A DNA stretch of 64,000 nt, taken from contig OU696578.1 in NCBI GenBank assembly GCA_916048095.2, positions 1,210,798 to 1,274,797 of the forward strand. Reading direction: 5' to 3'. The stretch is from Sacculina carcini (lineage: Eukaryota; Arthropoda; Thecostraca; Sacculinidae). Under the pieces are notes generated by a model. That model worked only from the letters and a program-made list of their open reading frames with translations. It was not told where the DNA came from and did no database searches. A program made the translations under genes and the position numbers. Each line of letters opens with the position of its first letter. The first letter of the stretch is position 1. Shown here in pieces: positions 1-11,764 of the stretch.

Positions 1-440
1 CTTTCTAGCTCGTGTCTTTCTCTCTCTCTTTCTCTTTCTTTGTAGCTCGTGTCTTTCTCTCTCTTTCTAGCCCGTCTTTCTCTCTTTCTCTCTCTTTCTA
101 GCCCGTTTCTCTCTTTCTCTCTCTTTCTAGCCCGTTTCTCTCTTTCTCTCTCTTTCTAGCTCGTGTGTTTCTCTCTTTCTCTCTTTCTATGTGTGTCTTT
201 TTGCTCTGTCTCATTCTTCTGTTATTCTGTCTCTTCTTCTTCTTCTTGAAGTTGCTTCTTTCTGTCTCTTTTTTCTCTTTCATTTTCTTTCTTTACGTTC
301 TTCTCTCTCTTCTGTCTCATCTCTTCCGCGCTGTTTCTTAGAATAAAGTAGAATATATTTCTTGCTCGTGTTCTCCCTCTCGTTCCTTTCTGTTATTCGG
401 CCTATTTCTGTTCATCTATCTTTTTTCCTTCTCTCCCAAT
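1..440. repeat. Pyrimidine-rich CT minisatellite
   Basis: The + strand is almost pure C/T. It is built of imperfect units of about 20-30 bp carrying tttctctctctttctag followed by ctcgt or cccgt, clearest in 1-200 and decaying to 440. The opposite strand reads open as a Lys/Arg/Glu-rich peptide, but that is a consequence of the composition and not a gene. Confidence 0.8.
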
Positions 441-1885
441 GTGTATATTTCCTCTCTTTTATCGTTCCCTCCGTGTGTGTGTGTGTGTGTGTATGTATGT
501 TTTAGTTATCTGATGCATCTTTCTGTCTTTTGTGTATTTTTTCGACAGTTTATTCTAGTTTTATGTTTTAATGTGCAGAACACAAACGCACACAGACACG
601 CACACACACACTCACACACACATACACATACACAAGTGATTATACAAATTATATTTGCATTATTAAGTCAGTGCGCATATTATTAGCAAAATATGCATAC
701 ACACAGATATACAGACATCTGCAAGTGTGGCGTTTTGCGGTGTGTTCAATTTGAATATACAAATGTGTGTAAAAATTCACTTTTGTATATAGTTAAATAT
801 GCAAATAACAGGCAGTGCGCAAGTCGTATTATATGTCAGTTTACGGGCGTAGGCTGGTTTCTATTGCGTGGTTTCTATTGCTCCAGCATGTTTCCTCGGC
901 CTTATTGGGGTAATTCAATTGATTAATTGCGCTAATTAACTTGTTGCTTTAAGGATTTTTAATATGTGTGTTTGTGTTTGTCAAGATTGTGGAAATTTAA
1001 TGGTGTGTGTTTTGCTGTTAAGGATGTTGTTATTTGATACATTGCTTCCTTCTCGATAGTAAATGGATAAAAACTGAGTTCCTCAATGACCAGTCTTAAG
1101 TATAACGTTGATTATTTTTATTTACGAGTTGTATATGCGTGGCATTTTCTGATTTGAAGTTGTTCCTAGCTGTTGTGTTTGTTTTCCAAGCGATTGTTAG
1201 GAGCTATTTACAAATCGCATGTATCATTTTATGTGTCATTTTATATACGACTATATTTCTCTATAATCTACCGCTGTACCCCATAATCACCTCACGTTCC
1301 CTTCATGTTTATATAACGCCCCCTCTAAGGGTACAGATTTTTCTGTTAAAAATGTTTTCGGTTTTTTTTTATGGGAAAAAATTATTTCTGACAAATAATT
1401 TCATTTTTTTTGCATTTCAATCAGAATCCATCAAAGTAATCCCCATTATCCTCACTGTCACCAAAAAGTTCATGAAACTCTTCCGGAGTTAGTGTTGCGT
1501 CATAATTTAATCTCCCTTCCACACAGAATTTGACTTTGCTAACTGGAATTTCTCACATACTCAAGTATAATGCTGCTGCCCGAACTTTTCATGTTGAAAT
1601 TTTGGCACGAAAATGAGAGCTGATTATACTTGTGGGTGATCACGGTAATTAGCGGTTTTTAATAAATTTATATCTGCTGGGATCTTATAAACATGTGTTT
1701 CTTTGTTGAATTTTGTCTTGACATTTGCATGTTTGTGTTTGTGTTTCATGTTTGTCGGCACAGAATTTTCTCTTCCGCTCTCAGTTCAGCTCGAGGTGAC
1801 GTCAGAAGGCGCCAACGGCTTCTGGGTGAGTGTCCGCTGCCTGAGCGCTAAGACACACCACTTCTCACTTCCATTCCACACGTCC
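441..1885. other. Intergenic, no gene seen
   Basis: This is AT-rich sequence with short TG and CA tracts near 475-500 and 590-635. Reading frames of up to 117 codons occur but have no recognisable domain, no coding-like composition and no convincing splice sites. I see no RNA gene here. Confidence 0.6.
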
Positions 1886-2175
1886 GCCTCGTAGCCGAGT
1901 GGCTAAGACGCACGCTTTGTGCACGAGAGATCCAGGGTTCGATTCCCTGACGAGGTGAAACGGTTGGGTTCGTTTCTTAAAGTGATAGCCCAATTGTCGC
2001 AAGGCGGGTTTCGTGTGCGCGCAGCCGTATAGTTTTCTGTGCTGGCCGTGACTGCGATAACCTGTGTGGCGGCCGGACCTGCGGTGTGCCAGCCGGGGCC
2101 GTGAGGCTTTGCCCATGCAAAATCACACGCGAACACAGCCTTCTCTACTGCTGTGTTCAAATGCGTAATTATCAA
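1886..2175 (+). mobile_element. tRNA-like SINE head with unknown body
   Basis: Positions 1886-1956 fold like a tRNA. A 7-bp acceptor stem pairs 1886-1892 with 1950-1956 (one G-U), the D arm has GCC/GGC pairing, and a 5-bp T stem encloses TTCGATT. The A-box-like tagccgagtggctaag and the B-box ggttcgattcc fit a Pol III promoter. The anticodon arm is poor, with only 3-4 pairs, so this looks like a tRNA-derived SINE or decayed tRNA copy rather than a working tRNA. GC-rich sequence of unknown origin follows to about 2110; the 3' limit is a guess. Confidence 0.5.
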
Positions 2176-2429
2176 TTATCATTCCGCACGGAAATTGCCC
2201 TCCAAGACACCCCGTTGTTATTTGTGTGTAAGTCCTCAATAAGTCCCCCATCCATGTTGATAGTTTTTCGTTGATTCGTCCGGTGGTTCTCAGCTTCAAA
2301 CACAAGATGACCTCACACATCTCTCTCTCTCTCTCTCTCTCTCTCGCTGGCGATTGCTCGTGTCTGTTTATATGTGTTTGCGTGTGTGTGTGTGGTGTAG
2401 TGTAGGGTGTGTATACTTGTGTGTGTGTT

Positions 2430-3617
2430 CTCACCGAGTTGTTCTCACCGAGTTGAATTTACGGGAGATGAGCATGGCTCGAGCTGTCCCGTCTCAATTG
2501 CCACATTTGTCCAACAACGACTTAAAGGAACTAATGGTTGAGGCTGCCACAACATCATTGCTCAAAGAATTCCATTTGGTAATGCACCTAAACGGGAAGC
2601 CATATTTCCTCAAGTCGCTGCGGCATCTGGTTTTCTTTAGTTTCCTGTTGTGTCCTCGTCTTCCTTCTTTTTGTTTGTATTCCGAAATGTCAAATCCTGT
2701 GTCATACTCATTTAAATACTTGAAAACGGCAATTAAATCTCCTCTCTCCCTCCGTTCCTGCAGTGTCTTCAAGCCAAGTCTTTTTAGTCTATCTTCATAT
2801 GGTAATTTCTCTAGTTCCGGAATCATTTTCGAAAATATTTTTTGAACCTTCTCTAATTTTGCTATATCTTTCTTTTTGTATGGCGTCCACACAGGTTCAG
2901 CATACTCCAACTTGGGTCTTATTATAGCAACCATAACTTTTTGTAGTGTTTCGCAGTCTAAATAATTAAATACTGTTCTAATTTGCGCTATTGTTTGATA
3001 CGCCATACTTACTACTTTGCCTATATGTCGTCCACATGATAAATTATTCTGAAAAATTATACCCAGGTCCTTTTCTTCATCCACCTCTTCTATTAAATGT
3101 CCTCCTATGTTATACTCGTAGCTCGGGCGATATTTACTCTTTCCGAGTTTCATGTGATGGCATTTCGTATGATTGAATTCCATGTTCCAGTCTATACTCC
3201 ATTGATGAATTTGGTCTAGGTCCTTTTGCAGCAGTTTGCAGTCTTCCTTGGATCTCACGTTCTTCATCAATTTTGCATCGTCAGCGAATAGACTCATATA
3301 ATTCTCTACACCTTCAAATATATCATTTATATAAATCAAAAACATAGTTGGGCCCAATACCGACCCCTGTGGCACACCGCTACTAACTTTTCCCCATGCT
3401 GATCTTACGCCTCTCACACTCGTGCACATCGTCCTGTCAGTCAGATAGTCCTCCATCCACTCGTGCAACCTTCCCTCAATACCTCCAACATACTTCAGTT
3501 TCCATAGCAACCTAGTTCTTGGTACCTTGTCGAAGGCCTTTTTCATGTCTAGGTAGATGCAATCCACCCATCCATCCCTTTCTTGCAGGTTGTCAGTGAC
3601 TTTTGAGTAAAAGTCCA

Positions 3618-3620
<3 letters not shown>
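2430..3620 (-). mobile_element. 5'-truncated CR1-like LINE (reverse transcriptase)
   Basis: The - strand reads without a stop from about 3620 down to 2494 as the C-terminal two thirds of a non-LTR reverse transcriptase. Visible blocks in order are YLDMKKAFDKVP (motif A), SGVPQGSVLGPTMFLIYIND (motif B), LFADDAKL (catalytic FADD, motif C), then KTLQERRERGDLI and a C-terminal KYGFPFRCITKWNSL block typical of CR1/Jockey-type elements. The endonuclease domain is missing; the 5' break lies in a (CA)n tract next to the BTB gene. A duplicated 14-bp gttctcaccgagtt at 2430-2457 sits at the 3' end, like the short tail repeats of CR1 elements. The open frame suggests a fairly recent dead-on-arrival insertion. 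Confidence 0.85.
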
Positions 3621-3666
<46 letters not shown>

Positions 3667-3834
3667 TTTGTGTCTGTGTATATGTGTGTGTGTATGTGTG
3701 TGTGTGTGCTTATGTTTGTGTCTGTGTGTGTGTGTGTGTTTTTTGTGCACATTCGGTCTGTACCTGTTTTTTATCAACCCGTGTTTATTTCTGTGTTTAT
3801 TTCTGTGTGTGTGTGTACATATTTCACGCAGAAC

Positions 3835-4332
3835 ATGATGTCGAATCGGGTGAGTAGTGGCGGTGTGAGTGGCAGTGGCGGCGGTAGTGGGGGAGCTAGC
3901 GTGTCTCGTGTGGCCGACGGTGCCGAGATGATGGTGGAGGTGGACGTGTCTACAGGACTTAGTGCCGCACTCAGTGTGATGCGACAACAACAGCAGTTGT
4001 TGGATGTGACGCTGGTGTGTGATGGCCGCTCCCTGATGGCTCATCGTGTCTTACTGGCCGCGCACAGTCCGCTACTCAGTCGACTACTAGTTGTAAATGC
4101 GCCACAGACACACACAAGCACAGACATAGATACACACACACACACACACAAACACACACACTCAAACACACAAGCACAGAAATAGATACACACAAGCACA
4201 GACAAGCACAGAAATAGATACACACAAGCACATATACATTGATATACTCACACTGACACACACACATGAACAAATTGACACAAAGATACACCCAAAGACA
4301 CATGCATAGACACAGATACACACACACACACT

Positions 4333-4377
<45 letters not shown>

Positions 4378-5317
4378 GCACAGATATATATACACACACA
4401 CACACTTTCTCACGCACACAAACACACGGTTGTTTACATACACACACACACACACACATACACACAAAATCACACACTGAGATACACATTGATAGACTCA
4501 CTTTCTTTCAGTATGCATCAGTTGTATATGTGGACTAATGTGTTTGAATGTATGTGTGTGTGTGTTTACTTGTACTCAACTAATTGTGTTTACGCGGTAC
4601 TGAGCCAGGCTGGCATTATCCCGTCTCCATATTTCATTCTATCAATTTGCCCGCTTGAATGACTATATATTCACGGTTATTACGGTCTGTGTCACGCAAA
4701 AATCAAGCCTGAGGCAACGATAAATAACGACCGAATCCAGTATAAAACGCCTTCACAATTAAACCGCTCATTCTTATTGAAACACAACTGACTACTGGTC
4801 TATTTTGACCCGTGACGTGAATTGGGCTTCATCCACACATCATGATACTTTATCATCAATACCTTCCATATTTTCCTTCCATAATTACATCGTACCCTTG
4901 ATAAATCCTATGGCGTTGACTGTATGTTATCAAGTGTGTGTGTGTCAATGTGTGTGTGTGTGTGTCAATGTGTCATTGAAAAAAACCCAAAAAAAACTGC
5001 CAATCTCATTGTTCTCATTTTCTTGATGTGTTAACTATGTCACACTTGTATATTGTTCATACCTGTGTTCTTGTTGCGTGTGTTCATATCTGCGTCTATG
5101 TGCATGATTGCTTCATATATTGCTTTCTGTTTCTCTGTATCTCTGTGTGTCCATGTGTATATATGTGTTAGTGTGTGTGTAGGTGTGTTTGTGGGTGTTT
5201 GCTTATGGGTGTGTTTGTGTGTGGGTGTATGTGTGTGCAGCGCCTTAGAGACCCTTCGGGTGTAGGGCGCTATATAAATGTCTTACTGTACTGTACTGTA
5301 CTGTCAATGTGTGTGTA

Positions 5318-5390
<73 letters not shown>

Positions 5391-5739
5391 TCAAATGGTA
5401 TATGTGTGTGTGTGTCAATGTGTGTCAATGTGTGTATGTGTTCAAATGGTATATGTGTGTGTGTCAATGTGTGTATGTCTTCAAATGTTATGTGTGTGTA
5501 TATGTTCAAATGGTATATGTGTGTGTGTCAATGTGTGTGTGTGTGTGTGTGTGTCAATGTGTGTGTGTGTGTGTGTGTATCAATGTGTGTGTGTGTGTAT
5601 CAATGTGTGTGTATGTGTCAATGTGTGTAAGTGTTCAAATGGTATATATTTGTGTAAATGTGTGTGTGTGTGTGTGTGTGTCTGTTGAGTTTCCTCGGTT
5701 CGCTATTAGCTTAGGTACAGGCTGCATCGGACCACCAAA

Positions 5740-5803
<64 letters not shown>

Positions 5804-6182
5804 TTTTCCAGGATCACCCGAGCAAGCACCCGATCATTATAATGCGCGACACGCCGCACCGAGACATGAATTTGCTGCTAGATCTGATGTACAGCGGTCA
5901 ATCTGTCGTGCCTTCCTCGCATATTCACAGTGTGTGGCGTACTGCTCGATCGCTACAACTCACCACCATCACGTCACGACTACAAGTACAATACACACTG
6001 GCACACACACTGACACACACACTGACATGATGACACACACACACTGGCACACACAGACATGATGACACACACACACTGGCACACACACACACTGGCACAC
6101 ACGCACACAATAACACACACACACACACACTGACATGCTGACACACACTAACATACACACACTCACACAAACATGCACACTG

Positions 6183-6230
<48 letters not shown>

Positions 6231-6442
6231 ACACAGACACATAGACACATAGATACACAGGCACACACACATACATACACACAGACACACTGGCACACAC
6301 ACACACACACTGGCACACACGCACACTAACATACACACACTGACGCACACTAACATACACACACTCACACAAACCTGCACACTGATACACACACACATAC
6401 GCACACTAACGTACACACACTGACAGAAACGTGCACACTGAT

Positions 6443-6477
<35 letters not shown>

Positions 6478-8247
6478 CTAAAATACAGACGCACACACTA
6501 ACATACACACACTCACACAAACATACACACTGATACACACACACACACACTGACATGCTGACACACACACACACACACACTGATGCACATACACCCATAT
6601 ACACTAACACACACACACACACACACTAACACACGCACACACACACACACACACTGACACACTGGTATCGATAATTTGGAATGATATTCGACCTGCAACC
6701 GAACTCAACTAGGTCGTAACCTGATAGGTCGTAACCTGATGAGTAATGGAACGGTTTCCTAGTGGGGAATTAAAGGTCGGACAGAACTGGACAAATATGC
6801 GTGTTTTTATCAATCCAAATTAGTTTATTTTCGTTTCTATGATGACTTCCTGTGACATTTAATTTGCTGGAACAACTGAATTTATTGCATTTCCCAGCTC
6901 TGCTGTTGTGTGGAAAATGAAAAGTTGATTCACATATTAAGTGGGGAATCAAAGAAAACAATGACTACGCACCACTAATATCTGTGCCAGTGTGTGTCAG
7001 TGTGTGTGTTTATTGGTCAATCATACAAGCAGTTCAGTCAATAGTATGCACGAGATAAAATAGCACACGAGACAATAGTACGACAATGTGACACTTCTTT
7101 TCTCACTGATATACTAAACAATACTACTACTATTCACTAGCTAGCTCCACAATCATTCTGCCATTTATATAGTCAACAACAATCAAATATAGATCACACG
7201 CAAGATTAATAGACATGCATACACGCAGACTTATACGCTCGTGTAGACTTATATGTATGTGTGTGTGTGTGTGTTTCCTAATTCTGTCTTCTATGTGTAT
7301 GTGCTTCATGCGTGTGTTTTCCGTTTTTGTGTATGTATGTTTCTCCATTGTATGCTGTCTATGTGTTGTTGTGTTGAGCTCTGTTATCTGTGTTTGTGTG
7401 TCTGTTGAGTTGTGTTCTCTGTCTATGTGTTTCAGTGTATGTCATTGTATGTCTGTTATGTTGTGTTTTCTGGTTTGTATTTGTGTGTCTATTGTGTTGT
7501 GATTTGTCAATCTGAGTGTATGTCGTTGTATGCCTGCTGTGCTATCTTATTCAATATGTATGTGTGTGTGCGTGTGTATTTTTGCGTTTTTGAGTATGTA
7601 AACGTGAGTGTGTCTGTGTTTGTGCGTATATGTACTTGTCTGTTTTGTGTGTGTGTGTATGTAGGTGAGTGTGTGTGTTCGTGATTGTGTATGTGTATGG
7701 CTCTTGTGCTTGAGTGTGTGTGTGTGTGAGCGCTTTTGAGACCCTCGGGTGAAAAGCGCGATATAAATGTCCTAATGTAATGTAATGTAAATGTGTGTGT
7801 GTTTGTGTGTGTACGGTGCAGTCGGAAATGACGGCCATTCTCGGCAGTGACGGCAAGCCAGCGACGGTCGACTCTGCCATCGAGAATGACTCCGAGATGA
7901 CGGCAGCCAACTCTATGCCTGTCGCCTCCACAGCCACAATGAATGGATCCGGCGATAACAAGCACGATGCCGACCAAGAAGATGATGGCGACGAAGCATC
8001 AGAAGATGACGAAGATGATAATGATGATGATGAAGAGAATGAGGATAATTATGATGAAGATCGGTCTCATTCTCTGGCAGAATTGGCCGACGTGAAGCTG
8101 GAGCCGGACTGTGGGGATTACACGGCCTCATCTCCGACCGATGGCTTGTCTCCTCGCTTCAACCATTCTCCTTCGGCCGCAGCAGCATCTGTGCATGTCG
8201 GAGATCATTTCATCCTGCCCTCGGATACAGCCAGCCATATGCAGTGA
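3835..8247 (+). CDS. BTB/POZ domain protein with acidic C-terminus
   Basis: Three coding exons, all phase 0: 3835-4092, 5812-5985 and 7822-8247, giving 285 aa. The start is the first of two Met codons just after an acceptor (cacgcag, 3' splice site at 3830), so a 5' non-coding exon is likely upstream. Exon 1 has a Gly/Ser-rich leader, then [20 protein letters not shown]. Exon 2 has [19 protein letters not shown] and a helical end. Together they form a complete Tramtrack/Bric-a-brac-type BTB dimerisation domain. Exon 3 is acidic (a long Asp/Glu run near residues 190-220) and ends in a Ser/Pro/Ala-rich tail. No zinc finger, HTH or kelch repeat follows, so DNA binding would need a partner or an unseen alternative exon. 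Family knowledge suggests a nuclear transcriptional or chromatin role; the target is unknown. Both introns begin with AC repeats and end with GT repeats. Confidence 0.82.
4106..4500. repeat. (AC)n-rich tract at the start of BTB intron 1
   Basis: This is AC dinucleotide repeat interrupted by agcacagaaatagatac and similar motifs, starting within 15 nt of the exon 1 donor at 4093. Both strands give long Cys/Val or His/Thr reading frames that have no coding value. Confidence 0.9.
5142..5690. repeat. (GT)n-rich tract in the 3' half of BTB intron 1
   Basis: GT repeats include a pure run at about 5325-5385 and several higher-order units containing gttcaaatggtatatgtgtg (about 5390-5525, and once more near 5634). 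Confidence 0.9.
5238..5284 (+). repeat. GCGC hairpin repeat, copy 1
   Basis: A GT run is followed by cagcgccttagagaccc, ttcgggtg and agggcgctatataaatgtc, then (actgt)n. The arms can pair as a hairpin. Two related copies lie at 7729-7793 and, inverted, at 8430-8490. The shared end (GCGC stem, ATATAAATGTC, then a short tandem tail) suggests the 3' end of a SINE or LINE family. Confidence 0.6.
5742..5795. repeat. (TA)27 microsatellite
   Basis: A perfect TA repeat ends 16 bp before the acceptor of BTB exon 2 (exon start 5812). Only tgtgtgtgtttttccag separates it from the exon. Confidence 0.95.
5990..6660. repeat. (AC)n tract with cactgacac units, BTB intron 2
   Basis: About 670 bp of AC repeat punctuated by ctgacac, ctggcac and taacatac begins at the exon 2 donor (exon end 5985). 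It faces a GT-rich tract at the other end of the same intron (about 7255-7815). Confidence 0.9.
6745..6978. mobile_element. hAT-like MITE, ggttcttaacc family, copy 1
   Basis: A decayed copy of a repeat of about 260 bp recognised by the core aattaaaggtcggacaga, then gtttttatcaatccaaattagttt, then gtggggaatcaaagaa. Better copies with terminal inverted repeats lie at 35566-35822 and 37614-37876. It sits inside BTB intron 2. Confidence 0.7.
7729..7793 (+). repeat. GCGC hairpin repeat, copy 2
   Basis: The order is gagcgcttttgagaccc, tcgggtgaaaagcgcg, atataaatgtc, then (taatg)n. It follows a GT run and lies about 30 bp before the BTB exon 3 acceptor. Confidence 0.6.
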
Positions 8248-10390
8248 GATTCGTGTTTGTGACCAGACAGAGGGCGGGATAATGAATTACCTCACCTCGA
8301 CAAGTGTGTGTGTGTGTGTGTGTGTGTGTGCTCTCGCGTTTAATTCAATTCCTCTCGTTTCAATGAACGAGGGCAGATGCCAAATTATGACACAAACACA
8401 TGCAGACACACACACACACACACATTGTATTACATGGAGTAGATATTTGTATAGCGTCCTTCACCTAGAAGGTCTCTAGGGCGCTGCACACACACACAGA
8501 CACACACACACACATACACACCTGTACACATACAGACACACACACACGCATACACAGAAGCGATAGAGCAGAGGGATTGGTGAAATTATCCCTGGTGAAA
8601 CTGATTGTGTTTGCCTCTTGCTTGTACATGTCGAGTCGTGTTTTTATCATGTGAGTGAGTGAGTGTGTGTGTCAGTGTGTGTGTGTGTGTGTTGGCATTC
8701 TCATTATTGGCGAGCATCACCGTTTATCATGCAGTAGACTTGTCACAGACGAGTAGCGTGTGTGTAGTACTATCATACACTTTTGTTGTTCGATTATGTG
8801 TTGTACATATGTTCGCATGTGTGTGTGTGTGTGTCTGTCTGTGTGTTTTGATAAAGTGTTTTGTAAGCTCAGATTGACACACACAAACACACCGTCAGTG
8901 TTTCATTGGCGATTTTGTGCTAGCTATCTAGCTATGTCTAAATACGCTAGATTTAGTGTGTGTGTGTGTGTGTGTGTGTTGAACGTTTTTTCAGGCTGTA
9001 TATTTATTGACACACACACACACACAATCATGCGAGCGACATTCTAAAGTCTGGGTTCAATCAGGTTTCGTGTGCTTTTTCGCAACTCAATCATTGTCCT
9101 CACACACACAGACACACATATGCGCTATATACAGTCTTCGTATGTGTGTTTTGTATGCACTTTCTGTGCTAGTTTAAGTTACCGTAAGATTGGTAAGGTT
9201 TCGTATCAGCGATAGAAGTAGTTTGACTAATAAATCTCTCTATACATGAATTGTGTTGTGAGAGGCGGTGCGTGAGTGTGGAAATCAATTCGTTCTGTGT
9301 CGGTATAGAGTTTGTAGAAGTAGGACGGATTATGGTCTAGGACCGGGGTTAATCATACCCCTTGGGGTTATGGGAACCACGGGCTGGGTGCCTGCAACTG
9401 GATTCCTGGGTACTTCTATGAATTATCAATGATTTATAAATAATATAAGTATCAATTATTGTGTTATTTCCTAGTAATCCGTATTTATAGTAGAGTAAAT
9501 TCAAGCGATTGAAATGCTCGTGGATCTGGAAGACATACTGGCAAATAATAGGATTGGTGATAATTATTTAAACAGTCATACCAAGGGAGTATGGGACCAT
9601 ATCCATATACGTAAATTCATGAGGTACGGATAAAAATAATTTAATAATTACAATAACTGAAAATTTACAACATTAATCGATGTTTTCGCATGAGTAACTA
9701 TAGGAGCATGATTGTTTTGAAAAATCATGCACATTGAAAATAAGCTTTTATTTCAGTACAAACTGATTATGACATGTTTATAGTCAATTATTATTAAATA
9801 TAAGCATCACAATAAATGAATACATGCTAAAAATATTTAAATAACACGATATTTAACATACCACTCAGAATTGACATGTTTTTATATTATTAGCGTAAAC
9901 AGCTGCACCGTTTTTTATTCATCAAGCTGCCAACGATATATTCATTCGACGATATTATGCGATATCGGTAGAAAAAATCAACAACAACAAGCCAACACAA
10001 AATACAGGACGATCCAATGATATTCAACACAGCAGACATATTCTTGGTGCGATACGCCGCCAACGTTCTTCCGCCGTCAACAGCCGATGATTGGCTGTTG
10101 TTCAGGTCATGTGAGCGGGTCATGAGTCGAGTGGGGTCGTCTTTTGGTCTCGTGGGGTAACAGGAGAGCCCCCACGCCCGCACAAAGCGCCGCCGACCCA
10201 TAAATCACCGACGCCCAGAATAGCGAGCGGTGTACCAGAACCTAGCAACCCGCCACACAGGTCACACAGGTCACGAGGTCATTGCCCTTCGATATTTTTT
10301 TCTGGTTGAGGTTTTGGATTTCGCTTGGGTTGTGCTTGGGCTCACACACATACTAAGCTAACTAACTAAGCTCGTTTTTATCAAACTATC
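8248..10390. other. BTB 3' region and intergenic sequence
   Basis: After the BTB stop there are TG and CA microsatellites (8303-8330, 8408-8424, 8488-8550, 8659-8695, 8957-8980), an inverted third copy of the GCGC hairpin repeat (8430-8490) and a MITE relic (9325-9620). No polyadenylation site could be fixed. 9900-10320 has no recognisable feature. Confidence 0.6.
9325..9620. mobile_element. hAT-like MITE relic, cttctta family
   Basis: The stretch around 9460-9500 (tcctagtaatccgtatt and following) is the reverse complement of 26000-26040, so this is the same family as the element at 25855-26145. The ends are decayed here. Confidence 0.6.
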
Positions 10391-10512
10391 TACATGTTTT
10401 GGGCGCTTCTGGGGTACATGGGGACACCGTAGGGTGGTAATAGTGCTTGCACTCTTCCCCCATGCTACTGAATTTGCCTGTAATTGATAATAATAATGAT
10501 AAAAATAATGAG
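10390..10512 (+). mobile_element. Non-LTR/SINE-type 3' end, gcgcttccggtac family, copy 1
   Basis: It reads gggcgcttctggggtacatgg, then a conserved cagggtggtaatagtgcttgc-like core, the motif catgctactgaatttgcctg, and ends in a (taa/aat)n tail. At least five other copies exist (17340-17432 inverted, 29095-29218, 32350-32460, 43500-43610, 57375-57485 inverted). The fixed 3' end with an AT-rich microsatellite tail is what RTE-type LINEs and their SINE partners leave. Confidence 0.65.
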
Positions 10513-10699
10513 CATTAGATGTTCTTCCATTCAAATACACCCAGTAAACGACTCGATCATCTATCAATCGATCGTGAGTGGAATATCATTGAGAATGACC
10601 GACAAGAGAGAGACAAGATACGTTTGGTCTCGTTTCTCTTTATCTATGTTGGCTTATGTTAGGCTAGATTGGTTGGGAAAGAAAGAGAGAGCAGGGCTA

Positions 10700-10970
10700 T
10701 AAGTTAAAAGCCTCAAGTGACAGCAAATACACGGGAAGAAGCCGAAGCTTATGAACACACAGGTGTGTCCCGTGCAGCTCGCTGCCACCACAGAACCGAC
10801 CCTCTCCACGCTATGACGCCACAAGGACGGAAGACGTATTAGAGAGGGCCACCTCCCCAGAATGCATGACACAACACATGACTGATATCTGGTACCATCA
10901 TTTACTGCTGGGTGGACAGGGACTGTTGGATTATAGAATTCACCCAATGGAATTCTTCTTCGCCAGGGCG
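10700..10970 (-). mobile_element. tRNA-Val-derived SINE, copy 1 (head missing)
   Basis: It shares the body of the SINE seen complete at 35925-36280 and 55736-56070, including acacgggaagaagccgaagc, ccctctccacgctatgacgc and gactgatatctggtacca. The tRNA-like head, which would be at the high-coordinate end, is absent. Confidence 0.75.
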
Positions 10971-10974
10971 CAAT

Positions 10975-11764
10975 TTCGAAATGTCTCCCACAATACCAGC
11001 CTGTTATGTTTTGAGTAGCTTTTTCCTATTGCATATTACTGGGAGAATGCACCTATCATAAGCCAGTGTGCAGCAAAACGAGGAGAAGCAAGGATCATTA
11101 TATACAAGATGAACAGAAACGATACGAAGCAAAATAACAGTGCAAACATTGATATCACTGGCAACACGCACCAAACACATGCAAACACACACTGACAAGC
11201 AAAGTAAACATGTCCAACCACCTCACACAAACAAACAAACAAACACACACACACACACAAGTGCATAATCCTTCACAAAAATCCTCACTGAAACACACCC
11301 AGTGTAAATGTGTGTGGAGTCGTTTAAAACATTAGCATAGATGATAGTGTTAATAAAAATGATAGTGTTAACACCCACACACACACACAAAACACAAATA
11401 AACACACACACAAACACAAGACACACATAAACACACACACACACAAACACACACAAAGATAGACATATACACACTCACACACATAAACGCAAACAAACAC
11501 AAACACACACGCACACACAAACACACAAACACACATACGTCACCAGAAGACCCAATCGAGCTTTGTCGGACGCACTCACTTGATGAAAAGAGACGAAGGA
11601 TGGATGTTCATTGGAGGAAGCACATGAAGAAGGAATGAAGCAGTCGATGAACACATTGACATCATGACAAGATGCTGGTGCAGACATCAACCACTTGTTG
11701 AAGGACGGCTGAATGTAGGACACCAGGAAGACTGATGGTGAAGACCACGAGTGATGAAGGAGAT
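10975..11764. other. Intergenic with CA/CAAA microsatellite
   Basis: 11223-11535 is mostly (ACACAA/AC)n. 11540-11764 is GA-rich unique-looking sequence with no recognised gene. Confidence 0.6.

Noticed and set aside
5175..5842. Long Cys/Val, His/Thr and Cys/Met reading frames on both strands across the window
   Set aside because: They are direct translations of (GT)n, (CA)n and (CTCT)n microsatellites and have no domain, splice logic or coding composition.
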